NCBI GenBank assembly: GCA_949316495.1
Contig: OX439004.1
Coordinates: 6,074,605 to 6,138,604 of the forward strand
Direction of reading: 5' to 3'
Length of the DNA: 64,000 nucleotides
From: Amphiduros pacificus
Lineage: Eukaryota > Annelida > Polychaeta > Phyllodocida > Hesionidae
Shown piece after piece: positions 47,669-60,500 of the stretch (positions are counted from its first letter, which is position 1; each line of letters starts with the position of its first letter). Position numbers and translations under genes: made by a program. Below the pieces are notes generated by a model that saw nothing but the letters and a program-made list of their open reading frames with translations, was not told where the DNA came from and did no database searches.

Positions 47669-48112
47669 GTTGTGAGCATGCTGTGGTACAACATTGTGAG
47701 CATGTTGTGGTACATCATTGTGAGCATGCTGTGGTACATCATTGTGAGCATGTTGTGGTACATCATTGTGAGCATGCTGTGGTACATCATTGTGAGCATG
47801 TTGTGGTACATCATTGTGAGCATGCTGTGGTACATCATTGTGAGCATGTTGTGGTACATCATTGTGAGCATGCTGTGGTACATCATTGTGAGCATGCTGT
47901 GGTACATCATTGTGAGCATGCTGTGGTACATCATTGTGAGCATGCTGTGGTACAACATTGTGAGCATGCTGTGGTACAACATTGTGAGCATGCTGTGGTA
48001 CATCATTGTGAGCATGCTGTGGTACAACATTGTGAGCATGCTGTGGTACAACATTGTGAGCATGTTGTGGTACATCATTGTGAGCATGCCGTAGTACAAC
48101 ATTGTGAGCATG
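47669..48112. repeat. 24-bp minisatellite, about 18 copies
   Basis: Each unit begins gtgagcatg and carries either ctg or ttg, then tggtaca and tcatt or acatt. The first eight units alternate ctg and ttg, giving a 48-bp higher-order repeat. Later units are homogeneous in ctg. The unit length is a multiple of three, so both strands show long periodic ORFs (for example VSMLWYII on plus, MLTMMYHS on minus). These are artefacts. Confidence 0.95.
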
Positions 48113-49145
48113 TGCTTAGTATGATGCTAGCACTTTTTGGTACACATATACATTCAGCTGTGAACAAAATCTTCTTCCAAATCTAGTTACTCAGTTGGGA
48201 CTGAGCACTTCTGGAATGTAGAAAAAACGTATTATCATTAGCTGGTAGCTATCTATCTTTTTTAAATAATTAAAATATCCATGAAATCACAGAGGTCACA
48301 GGCAATTTTACAGAGATTTGGGGTATGATTAAATGATATGTGGCCATGAAACTGTGATACAAGCAAGCTAAAATCAACCAAAATACACCAACCATGGTTA
48401 TTGTGTTTTGCTAAAAGTGCCAATTACTGGCTGTACTCTTTTGATCACCAGGTGGCGACATATATACAAGCATGTGACCTCTATTGTGGTCTGTCAGGGT
48501 GTTAGGCCTGTACCAATGGAAAAAACATTATTGGGGAAAAAGGCTTTGTAAGCCAAATCACTCCATTGTCCCAATATTTAGGTGCCCCATTGTTAGCAAA
48601 ACTTTACAAAGCAGGTGTTTACACTGGATCACTGGTCAGCTAAACAAGGTTTGTTGACAAAGTGTCCAATGGATGATTACATACATATATAAAAAAAGCA
48701 TGAACGTGATCAGAGAGGAAGGGTGACGAGATTTAAAAAAAAAAAAAAAAAAGTTGCAGTCTGAGGTATTGACTGCAATAAAATTCGCCACTGATAAGAG
48801 TGTGTGATCTCGCTGTTGCGTTTTTACGTTGCCCTCTGGTTGACGCTAGATCAGTCTCCACTTCAGTTTTATTTTGCAAGTTTATGCGATGTTTTGCACA
48901 ATATGTACGTTAGGAATAGAGTTGTTTTCACTCAATTTTTATCAGGATTATGTTAGATATGAGATATTACCAACAATATGCCTATTTTTCTGTATTAGAG
49001 CTTTGTTTTCAACATCGGCAATTTGACCTATTTAATGACCTATTTATTGAGGTCCCACTAGGTTTTGTACAAAGGGGCCAACATGGGTGAAATACAGATA
49101 TTTTTAGCCAGCACGATTGTGAGAAACAATGTGAGATAGTGAGAT
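48113..49145. other. Intergenic stretch between minisatellites
   Basis: It includes a CTCF-like core at about 48446-48460 and a poly-A run near 48735-48752. No gene was recognised. Confidence 0.45.
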
Positions 49146-50305
49146 TGCTACAACAGCAAGAAATAGCTGCACAAATAAGAGATAGCTGCACAAATAATAG
49201 ATAGCTGCATAAATAAGAGATAGCTGCATAAATAAGAGATAACTGCATAAATAAGAGATAGCTGTGAATGAATAAGAGATAGCTGCATAATTGGGAGATA
49301 GCTGTATAAATAAGAGATAGGCGCATAACTGAGAGATAGCTGTATTGAGACATGAAAAATAGCTGCACAAATAAGAGATAGCTGCATAAATAAGAGATAG
49401 CTGCATAAATAAGAGATAGCTGCATAAATAAGAGATAGCTGCATAAATAAGATATAGCTGAATAAATAAGAGATAGCTGTGGGAGAGACTGCACATGGTG
49501 AGAGATAGCTGCACATGGTGAGAGATAGCTGCACATGGTGAGAGATAGCTGCACATGGGGAGAGACAGCTGCACATGATGAGAGATAGCTGCACAGTTTG
49601 AGGGATAGCTGCACATGGTGAGAGATAGCTGCACATGGAGAGAGATAGCTGCACATGGTGATAGATAGCTGCACATGGTAGAGAGACAGCTGCACATGGT
49701 AAGAGATAGCTGCACATGGTGAGAGATAGCTGCACATGGGGAGAGACAGCTGCACATAGTGAGAGATAGCTGCACATGGTGAGAGATAGCTGCACATAGT
49801 GAGAGAGATAGCTGCACATGGGGAGAGATAGCTGCACATGGTGAGATATAGCTGCACATGGGGAGAGACAGCTGCACATGATGAGAGATAGCTGCACAGT
49901 TTGAGGGATAGCTGCACATGGTGAGAGATAGCTGCACATTGGGAGAGATAGCTGCACATGGGGAGAGATAGCTGCACATGGGGAGAGATAGCTGCACATG
50001 GTAAGAGATAGCTGCACATGGTGAGAGATAACTGCACATGGGGAGAGACAGCTGCACATGGTGAGAGACAGCTGCACATGGTGAGAGATAGCTGCACATG
50101 GTGAGAGATAGTTACAACAGTGAGAGACAACTGCACAACTGAATGACAGCTCCACACGTGGTAGTTACACAAGTGAGAGACAGCTGCACATGTGAGAGAT
50201 AGCTGTATAGGTGAGGGATGGCTGCATAGGTGAGAGATAGCTGCACAATTGAGAGATAGCTGCACAGGTGAGGGATAGCTACAACAGTGAGGGACAGCAT
50301 CACTT
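49146..50305. repeat. 20-bp minisatellite, about 57 copies
   Basis: Units have the form gagagatagctgcacatggt and fall into blocks. The left block has ataaataa in place of cacatggt, a large central block has cacatggt/cacatggg, and the right block is more mixed. A 60-bp signature near 49561 recurs about 302 bp later near 49863, showing large duplications inside the array. All three minus frames stay open for 330-420 codons because a 20-bp unit has no stop in any frame on that strand. I treat these ORFs as non-coding. Confidence 0.95.
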
Positions 50306-53300
50306 CCCAGCCGAAGGCACTTGTTCAGATTTTAACAGAAGACTTGTCCACTTTCAAATGGCACAGAAATTTATGTAGGGAAATTATGATGGGTAATAAC
50401 ATTTGGTCGCAAAGTTTAGAGTATAATCATTTATATCATGCATGGAAAAAGTACTTGAAAACCTCATTTCATGAATGCTTTAAACAATGAGCTTTACTCT
50501 TGAATGTGAAAGAAAATTTGTTTGAAATAGATAAATATGTGTTTATAACAAAATCTGCATCTATTGTGTTACTGGTAATATCATTTGTGACAGGGATCCC
50601 CTCTACCCCTAAAGGGGTTTTCCTGCACAATTGACGGTTAAAATGATTTATAATATTCTAAGTGAAAATAATCTAATACATGGCAATTCAAAGGTCACCA
50701 AATATTTTGTGAGGATTGGTTGTAAGGGTTTTCTCGGCATAATGAATGGTTTAGCATCACCCTTAGTAGTCAGGGTTGTCCAGAATAACGTAGACTTCTG
50801 AGCTCGATACCAACCTCATACATGGTAGACTTCACTAGATCACAAAACCTTGCTGGCACCAGCAAAACTTTAATCACATCATGCAACATCCAAAGACAAC
50901 CAGGTTGTATAAAGCCATAAAACTCTTTTGAATCATTATATAAGCTCTAATTGGCTGTAAAGAAATGTATAGCTCAGCTTTTGCAAGGCCCAATTTAGGT
51001 ACAATGATAGCAAGACTTGAGAGTGAGTGTAAACAGTGTGTCTAGTCCATCAAATAAACTCAATGACTCTGTGAAACCCACAAGAGGGCACTATCATTAT
51101 CTTGCATACAAAATTAAATCCCACTTGCACCTCTATATTTTGAAGGTTAAGTTGACCTGACTGTGTTGTTTGAATATCAATACTATACCCGCATGTGTAT
51201 TAATCTGTGTACCTCACATGATAATCGTTTCCATATCCCATGCCCCCTCTCTGTGGATATTGGAAGGTTGGTATCGCCCTACTATTCACCGAATTCCCTC
51301 TCTTCAACAACATATTTTAAATTAGCTTTTGAGTCATTAAATATATTAGGGGAGATGATTATTTCCTGACCGCACCAGTACAGTTTTACTGGAAATGAAA
51401 AGGACAAGGATAAATACGTCAAAGAAAAAAGATGTATAACCTGTTTAAAAAGGACATATCCATTATACAAACTGAATGATATAAAATATGTGTGGCTATA
51501 TAAGAGGTGTAGAGCTATTATAATAAATTATTTTATACAATGCGGGTTATCTGGAACAGGTCCTGAGCAATCAATATCCTTGGCAAAATCTGTGAGTAGC
51601 AAATATGGCCCTTCCTCTCTGACAAAGTCGGAATGTCCATAGAGACTAGGAACTTACACTTTCTAAGAGTTGTTGCACTGTTAACAAATTATGAGAGACT
51701 AATGAGGAGTCAGTCAAACGTCAAATATATCCAATATCAAACAAAAACTCGTAATTAGAAATAATAGTTAATTTTTTTATAATGTGACAGTATTTTTATG
51801 TTTTATGGGTTACAAAAGAGCACCAGAGACCTTAGAAGAGCTTTGCTTGAGATCTCAGTGTCTGTACTGGCTGTGCATAATATCAAAAGAAGTAGAATGG
51901 CAGAATAGGTACTATACAATGTATACTGACGCCAACATGTCAGTTCCAACAGTTTCTTTGGTCATGTGACACATGATGTGGGGATAACGTGTAATAAGCA
52001 GGTAAAAGGTGGGCGTGGTCCATTTCAGAGTAGTACCTGAATTTGACGCGAGGTGTCGCCCACACGGCTGACGACCAAACAGCACTTCCGATGTCTGTGG
52101 ACACCGACAGTCACAGCGATTTATCAACAAGACCGGCTGGACATGGTTTAAAAATTCGTCTTTTAGCAGGTAAATAATGAAATAAATTGTACAAAGTTGA
52201 ACCAATATGCTTCTTGATGTGCCTGATTGGCAGACAAAATCCAAATACATGGATAAAAAATGGTTTTAAAACAGAATAGTGTATGGTAATTTTCGAAGAA
52301 GTGACGATTGAAGAGGTTTGGAAATTTGCCATTCAATCATTTCTATGTAGGATTCTGGAAATTTTCGAAATTAAAGTCATTCCGTGTTTTACACATTTTG
52401 TTGTGAATGATGAGTAAATGCCACATCTCCGTTTACAAGATTTTTATATCACATTACTTGAATGGAAATTCTCCAGTTTCTCAAACAAGAAAATGAGCAG
52501 AGCGATAAAATGTGAATTTGATGCATCAAGCACTGCATCATCATGATGAGGAATAATATGCATTCAATGGCCTTTATTTCACACTTGTTTAATACTAGAA
52601 TAGGATTTAGTATTGAGATGAGATAGCATTTTGACAGATACCACACTGAAAGTTGATGAAATAAACACATTGTAACCGGATAATCAGAATTATTATTAAT
52701 AATGAATGTTTTTGTACAACAATGGCCATGATCATTGATGACATTGTCAATGTACAAAGTGAGAATCTTGCACAATGTCAATGTAGGAATAATTCAACCA
52801 TTACACAGGGTAGAGCCCTTCCCAACCTTGTGTCCTTTCTATTCAATTCAGAGCCAAACTGAACATTCCTTACCAATTTGGGCTCTTTTTTGTGAATATT
52901 TATGTACATTCCTGTCAAAGACAGATGAATGCGTATAATCTTTCCGGAGAATTGTGACCTTGCCAGTCAGTTAGTTCTTCACAATAATTAAAAATATTAT
53001 GACAACATAATTGTAAAAAGAATCAAAAATGTTATGTGATTATCATGTTGCTTTTTTAAAGTTTATATTGCTGTTATTTACATACTTAGTTCCCCTAGTT
53101 TTGAAGTTTGTCTCCCATAATAAATGTTCACTGTTGAACAGCAGTTCTAAATCTTTCCAAAAATCTTCAAAAATAAAGATATTAGCACAAAAACATAATT
53201 TTACTGCACTAATTTTTGTTTCAAATATGACATTATTTTGACTGGATCAATCTGGAAACAAACTGAAAGGACACACATTGAATACAGCATGGCTTGTAAT

Positions 53301-53310
53301 GCTTGGAGCT
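50306..53310. other. Intergenic stretch, no gene recognised
   Basis: About 3 kb of AT-rich sequence. A plus-strand frame near 51163-51369 faintly resembles the Cys/His end of a LINE polyprotein but is too weak to call. A CTCF-like core lies near 51068-51082. Confidence 0.4.
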
Positions 53311-53857
53311 GACAGGAATAGAGAACAGAAAGGCCAGGTATATTCAAATTTGACTGGAATAGAGAACAGAAAGGCCAGGTATATTCAAATTTGACTGGAA
53401 TAGAGAACAGAAAGGCCAGGTATATTCAAATTTGACTGAAATAGAGAACAGAAAGGCCAGGTATATTCAAATTTGACTGGAATAGAGAACAGAAAGGCCA
53501 GGTATATTCAAATTTGACTGAAATAGAGAACAGAAAGGCCAGGTTTATTCAAATTTGACTGGAATAGAGAACAGAAAGGCCAGGTTTATTCAAATTTAAC
53601 TGGAATAGAGAACATAAAGACCAGGTATATTCAAATTTGACTGGAATAGAGAACAGAAAGGCCAGGTATATTCAAATTTGACGGGAATAGAGAACAGAAA
53701 GGCCAGGTATATTCAAATTTGACTGGAATAGAGAACATAAAGACCAGGTATATTCAAATTTGACTGGAATAGAGAACATAAAGACCAGGTTTATTCAAAT
53801 TTGACTGGAATAGAGAACAGAAAGGCCAGATATGTTCCAATTTGACTGGAATGGAAC
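53311..53857. repeat. 41-bp minisatellite, about 13 copies
   Basis: Nearly identical 41-bp units share ggaatagagaacagaaag and attcaaattt. A few units carry linked substitutions (cataaagacc for cagaaaggcc) that recur in several copies, showing exchange within the array. The last unit is degenerate. Confidence 0.95.
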
Positions 53858-55599
53858 ACAAAACTGCAACTCGGAGAAGACAGGGGATTGTGAAGGTTTG
53901 AAGTAGGGATTCCTATGGTAAATAAGTAGGAATATCTGAGTTATCACTTATAGTGTCATATGCCATGAAAGAATAAAATTCCCCTTGACCCAGACACATC
54001 ATGCTGTCATGACCAGGAGGTTAGACATGCTTTTCCACCTACCCACAATCAACAAAATGTTGACTGGGTATTGACATGATTAATGCCTTTTTTGTAAGCA
54101 CCATATTGTATCTTTCCACACAAAATTATTCATAATTCTCACTTTTCCAGTATTCTTTAAAGCACATAGATTTACTTTGTATTGCTTAAATAATATGCAT
54201 TTAATGATCATTAACAAGCACAATCAAAATAAGATAATTCCATATTGTCACTTCCAAAGAAATGTTTTCAAACATTAATTTGAAGGAAACAACTTGTCAG
54301 TATTATTAGTCTGAGAGATTAGTCACAGGAGGTTATCATTTGGAGCCAAAATATATTTGGTCACGCATAAATGTGAGCATATAAGGTCACACGTATGGTT
54401 GTTGTGTGATTAATTAGTATCAACCAGTCAGAAAGATGTTATAAATGTATAGGGCAGGTTGCTATTTTTTATGATTGGATTTTAGAAAAGATTTTGTGCA
54501 GTTCTGATTTTCGCAGTTCCAGAATGATGTTTTCAATGGGGGCAAGATGGTTACACTTGTAAACTACAGTAACAATGTGCATACAGACATCATAGGATTA
54601 TTATCAAGATATATTTACATATATACAATGATTTAAAAGATGTTCTTTTAATTTTTTTGAGGACAGCAATGCATTTGATCTCAACCTTTACTTTAGTCTC
54701 AAGGAAAACAGTGAAGAAAGTATAGTTTTACAAATTTAATCACAGAACTAAGTCTTGTGATATGTGGATATGAGGAAGGCAAGATATTGATTAAAATTAT
54801 GTATCATCACTTTTGTGATGTTTGGCTCCAGATCAATATGAGTGCATCTTGTAACGCCACACTGTCTCAACCAAGATCAACTCCTAAACTTATAGCTCTG
54901 GAACAGTCTCAACATGCTATGTGACCATTTTAATTCCAATATTTTTATTTGTGATTGAATTCCAAAGGTCAGCATAACAGATCTGTCTAGATCATGTGTG
55001 GTGTGAGCCAAAGTCTAATGTATAAATGATTAAAAGAGGACAAAACGTGATATCCATTCAGTCTACAATGGCAAAAATGAATATATATCATTACACATCA
55101 GAATGTTCAATACCTTAAATATTGATTTAATTTGATGTCAAAATTCGATTTTGAGCTGTGTAAAATGTATCTGTTGAACAAAACATTTCTCCAACTTTTA
55201 AATTAAACGATTTAAAGGAGGTATTCACTTTATAAAATAACTTGTTCATTGGAATTTGAAAAACATAACCCCATGGGTTGATAGCTCTGCTGACTTGAAT
55301 GAAAACACATGAACTGAGATTAAGTACAACAAGCAACCACGTTATGATTTTCCATACAAGATCCCAAAGTAGGCAAGATGTTGTATTTTCTGAGGTATAA
55401 TTCTATCTTTTTTCCATTAGACTCGGTTCTTTTTACATTTTGTCATGATTTTTTCATAAATCTAATATCTGTCACTAAGTTGTCAAGGAGGCTGTCATTT
55501 TGAATAACATAGCCAATGAGAATCAAGATAACAAGTTGGGACCAAATTTGATATGTAACATGCATTTTGATTGGTCAAAATCATCATCTGCTCAAGTCT
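53858..55599. other. Intergenic stretch, nothing recognised
   Basis: AT-rich spacer without a recognised gene, RNA or repeat family. Confidence 0.45.
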
Positions 55600-56735
55600 G
55601 CTCCACTTTTAATGGTTGTGAGATTTTGCATGCACACAAATTTTTAATTCAAGGTCAATATGTCAAGGTCAAAGGTCACATGATTAAGAAAGTATTACGA
55701 GGCAGGGCTATGACCTAAGACATTTCTGTATACCAAGTTTTAATTTCTTCTTATAAGTGGTTGCTGAGATATGCTCAGTACAAAATTTGTGACATCAAGG
55801 TCACTGCACTAAGGTCAATGGTGACATCACTGAGATTTTAAGGAATCTGAATCTTCAACTCTCTATCTAGCTCTGTATAAAATATGAAACATAAATTAAT
55901 GGCAGTTTTGGAGGAGAAGATTTTAAAATAGTGTTGGTAAATAACAGATATGAAGTGCATTTAATTCACTTCTAATGGTTGTGATGTGGCAAGTTCACAC
56001 ATTTTTAATTCAAGGTCAATATGTCAAGGTCAAAGGTCACATGACTAAGAAAGTATGACGAGGCACGGCTATGACCTAAGACATTTCTGTATTCCAAGTT
56101 TTAATTTCTTCTTATAAGTGGTTGCTGAGATATACTCCTCACAAAATTTGTGACATCAAGGCCACTGCACTGAGGTCAATGGTGACATCACTAAGATTTG
56201 AAGGAATCTGGATCTTCAACTCTCTATCTACCTCTGTATTAAATATGAAACAAATATTACTGGTAGTTTTGGAGGAGAAGATTTTTAAACATAGTGTTAG
56301 TATATAACAGATATGAAGTGTTTTTTATTCACCTCTGATGGTTGTGATGTGACATGTTCACAAATTTTGAATTCAAGGTCAGTATGTCAAGGTCAAAGGT
56401 CACATGACTAAAATTGTATGACAAGGCACAGCTTTAACATATGACATTTCGGCATACCAAGTTTTAATTTCCTCTGATAAGTGGTTGCTGAGATATGCTC
56501 AGTACAAAATTTGTGACCTCAAGGTCACTGCACTAAGGTCAATGGTGACATCACTAAGATTTGAAGGAATCTGAATCTTCACCTATATATCTACCTCTAT
56601 ATAAAATATGAAAGATATAGTACTGGTAGTTTTGGAGGAGAAGATTTTTAAAGAAATGTTGACAGACGGACGGACGGACAGACATTTTCCCCCCTCCTAA
56701 AGCTCTGCGAGCTAAAGTCTCAGCAGAGCTCAAAA
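55600..56735. repeat. 361-bp tandem repeat, three copies, with nuclear-receptor-like DR1 sites
   Basis: The string ttcaaggtca recurs at 55648, 56009 and 56372, and the sequence around it is repeated for the whole 361-363 bp. Each unit contains a perfect AGGTCA-A-AGGTCA direct repeat (55666-55678, 56027-56039, 56390-56402) and further single AAGGTCA half-sites. The right end is a (ggac)n string followed by cattttccccc, a pattern I associate with ends of dispersed repeats in molluscs, though I cannot name the family. It ends about 0.8 kb before the first coding exon of the USP gene. Confidence 0.85.
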
Positions 56736-57190
56736 ACCCTGATGTTGTGTAGTGTTATATTCATGCATGTAGTCTAGCATGAGTGCCTGTGCATGCTGCC
56801 TGATGGACATAATTAGCTGTGTCTCCATGGCAGGGTGTGGCTTCCTCCCCTTTGTATCAGCCATTCACAGCCAGGGTTAATGTGAATATTTCTGGGAGAG
56901 AACCCAGTGACTCGCATCACATGCTTGGTGTGCTCAATGCCATAAAATGTATTGGGCCCTTAAAGAATACAAGTAAGGGCCGTCAGCATAAAAAAGGGTT
57001 GATAAGGTCACAGTCAACTAAATGTACTGAATACCAATTAAGCTTCCACTGCCAATTACCGGGTAAGCCTTATGAACTTTATCTTCTGAAGTCTATTTAT
57101 TGTCTATTTCAAGAACAGCACAATCTTCAGATCAATGATCTACTGTTTGTTGATAACTTGGGATTAGCAAGAATGAACACAGTACTATAT
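56736..57190. other. Upstream region of the USP gene
   Basis: It probably contains promoter or 5' UTR sequence of the ubiquitin protease. No TATA box or other core element was convincing, and an open frame of about 130 codons here has no family resemblance. Confidence 0.35.
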
Positions 57191-57422
57191 ACCGTATTTA
57201 CTCAAAAATAGGATGACCCTGTGTATAAGACAACCCCCAAAATTGATGCTATTTTACTTGAAAAGGCCAATTTATGATTATTGGACAAGTCGTTTTTTCT
57301 CGAGACATCGGCACTGCTACCATTCAAGTTTGTCCCACAGGTTACCCTCGTTATAAGACGACTCCTCAAACGACTAAAGGTTTGGGTGCTAATTTCTCGT
57401 CCTATTTTCGAGTAAATACGGT
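57191..57422. mobile_element. MITE-like element with 22-bp terminal inverted repeats
   Basis: The left end accgtatttactcaaaaata is matched in inverse orientation by the right end tattttcgagtaaatacggt (one or two mismatches). The element is 232 bp long with no coding capacity. Two internal taagac(a/g)ac strings form a direct repeat. Similar termini are widespread in animal DNA transposons, but I cannot assign a superfamily. The target duplication is unclear (possibly TA). It sits 115 bp upstream of the first USP start codon. Confidence 0.75.
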
Positions 57423-57536
57423 TACACAAATTAGTTTTTTTACAGAGCATCATTATAAAAAATAGCGATGTTATAAGATTGTATCCTTTTGTATGTTTTA
57501 GATCATTGAGAGGTTTGTGTCCGCTGCAGGATAAAA

Positions 57537-60500
57537 ATGTCAAAAATGAAAGTGAGCACATGTCCTCATGTGACCAATGTGGGATGCAACTCATGGGAGG
57601 ATGTGTTCAGGAAGAAGGCGGTAAGTACTCATGTCCTTAATATCAGCACCACATGAAATATCAACATATCAAAAACAATGAGTTGGTAAGAACACAAAGT
57701 ACTCATGTCCCTAATATCAGCACCACATTTATAACCTCTCAACATATCAAAAACAATATGAGTTGCTCAGAACACAAAGTACTCATGTCCCTTGAAATAT
57801 CAACATGTCAAATACAATATGAGTTGGTCAGAACACGCTGTATTTAATAACCATGATGATGATGTTGTTTGCAGCAACAGGAGTTGTGCTCTACATGCAA
57901 AGCTCCGGGTCCCAACCTGTGGCTGTGTATGCATTCCCGGTGTTTATATGTGGGATGTGGGGAGTCAGCAGCCGACCACAGCTCATCACATGCTGAGGTG
58001 AGACAATACTGCTCTACTTATTAGATGAATGTTACTGAGATGTACTCCTTACCTAGTTATCAAATACTCGTGGCCTAGGTATCAAATAAATGCTACTAAG
58101 GTCAGACAATACTGCTGATCTAGGTAAATTAATGTTATCGAGGTCAGACAGTAGTGCTGGTCTACGTAAATCAATGTCACTGATGTGAGACAGTATTGCT
58201 GGTCTAGTTATTAGTGTTATCGAGGTCAGACAATACTGCTGGCCTAGTTATTAAAAACATATTGCTGAGGTGAGACAATACTGCTGGCCAAGTTATTAAA
58301 TAAATGTTTTTGAGGTACGACAATACTGCTGGCTTCATAAATATTACTGAGATGTCTTAATACTGATGATTTTCATACACCAGGTGGTAGCATAGCCCAC
58401 TCGAACAGTAACAATGCAATTTATCAAACATCACCAAACAACTTTATGGGCTCAAGAAAATATTTCAATTCATCTTTCTGGAAACTAATATGAGTATGTA
58501 ATTGAGGGTAAATTTCCTTTTATACATGATTAATGTTTTAAATAAGAGTTCATATATTTATTACAGAATTGCAAGCATTGTCTGACATTGAACCTGACAA
58601 CGATGAGAATTTGGTGTTATGTGTGTGAAACCGAGGTGTATCGTGAAGGCAACAACCCACCCCTTATGTAAGTATAGTATTAATGGTTAGATATGTGACA
58701 ACCCACCCCTCATGTAAGTATAATATTAACTGTTAGACATGTGACAACCCACCCCTCATGTAAGCATAGCATTAACTGTTAGACATGTGACAACCCACCC
58801 CTCATGTAAGCAAATTATTAAATGATAATACATAGCTGGCTTTCATGATAAATTATTATATATACCAAGTGAACCTTATAAACTTCACATATCTTGTAGG
58901 TATTGTTTATTAAGTCCACAAATATATGCAAAATTTTATAAAAAAAATGTTGTCATATTTTCTGCAGAATGCAAGAAAAGCAGTTAAACTCGCCAATGTC
59001 GTCAGGTCAGTCTTCACCCCAGAGAATGAGTTCAGTGACGCCGTCTCCTACCCCAACCCCAGATGAGTCGGACACGGACGAGGAAGATGAGAACCACAAA
59101 CCGCGTGGACTGACCGGACTGCAGAATATTGGCAATACATGCTACATGAATGCTGCCATACAGTCACTCTCCAACTGGTGAGCGCCCTCTGCTGGCCTTA
59201 ATACGCCCTCTGCTGGACTTAATACGCCCTCTGCTGGACTTAATATGCCCTCTGCTGGACTTAAAACATTATCCCAGTTTGACTGAAATGGATTTTGACT
59301 GAAAGTTTCGATAAAAATAATCAATATGAAAAAGCCAGATTCTGCAAATATTCTATCTACAAATACACTTAGAATTGTTTACAAGTCTCATTAAATATTA
59401 TTTTATAATTTCGACCATGTGCAGCTCTTGTAAAAAAGGCAAAGCTTCCCAAAATTTGTTGGGTGACGATTGCTGTCCCTACCATATCTTTAAGAAATTG
59501 TTTTTGTATTATGATTTGCAGGATGGCATATATATATTTATTGATATTTACTGAATTGTGTTTCCAGCCCACCGTTGACACGATTCTTCATGGATTGCCC
59601 TGGTTTTGTGAGATCAGACAAGAAACCCATGCTGTCAAAAAGTTACCTGAAGCTCATGACGGAGATGTGGCACAGAAAGAGGTAAGACTGAATGTGGTGC
59701 AACTCTAGATATAGACATCATCAATAGTTAACCTCAAGGATTGCTGTTTTTGTCCCGCTGCCTAAACAAAGTTTTGTGGGGACATTAAAACAGGCAGCAT
59801 ATTTGAAGGTGTAGAGAAGAATTTGGATTCACTTAGTCGGTTTAAATAATTATCGTCAGAAAAATGTCATGCTTAATTTTATATATGAAAGCATGTCAGT
59901 TGTATGTAATATGTTAATTGGTTATAAAATGTATTGATAAGAATGTACATTGATAGGATGTCATCTTCAAATTTCAGGCCAGGATATGTGGTGCCCTCTA
60001 GTGTCGCTCATGGTATTAAAATTGTTCATCCGATGTTTCGTGGCTACACTCAACAAGACACTCAGGAGTTCCTGCGCTGCTTCATGGACCAGCTCCATGA
60101 AGAACTCAAATCGCAGGCAGTGACTGACATGTTGGATACCGAGACTGAGGACGCTGTCGACATAGAGGAGGAAATAATCGAACCACAACCACAGCCAGAG
60201 CACCAGCTGGTGACGGAGAGCAACAGTCAATCTGACACGGAGTACGAGACATGTGACTCCGGGATGAGCAGCGAGAGGAGTTCTGTCGAAAATAATCACG
60301 ATAATGCCTCAAGCGATGAGGGAGCAGAAGGCTCTACAGAACTGGCCAAGACGAAAGTGGAGAAGATCAATGAAGAAAATACCAAGAAAGGGTTGCAACA
60401 ACCAGTCAGGAGAAGTAAAAGGGATAAAAATAGAATAAATCCGGATGTGGATTCTTCTGATACGATCACAAAACCAGCAATTATTGAGAACACTGAGGGC

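Noticed and set aside
47621-48112. CRISPR array
   Set aside because: The repeats are contiguous without unique spacers, and the DNA is eukaryotic. The same holds for the 41-bp array at 53.3 kb.
47581-48186. Periodic ORFs on both strands over the 24-bp array
   Set aside because: Periodicity equals the repeat unit, and frames are open on both strands in parallel.
49009-50265. Long minus-strand ORFs (up to 418 codons) rich in Cys, Ser and Leu
   Set aside because: They are translations of a 20-bp minisatellite that happens to lack stops in all three frames of one strand.
51163-51480. Frame faintly like the Cys/His C-terminus of a LINE polyprotein
   Set aside because: The spacing of Cys and His residues is only a loose match, and no second LINE motif or tail was found nearby.
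56819-57211. 130-codon ORF just upstream of the USP gene
   Set aside because: It runs into the MITE end, has no domain, and the USP zinc-finger exon provides a better start.
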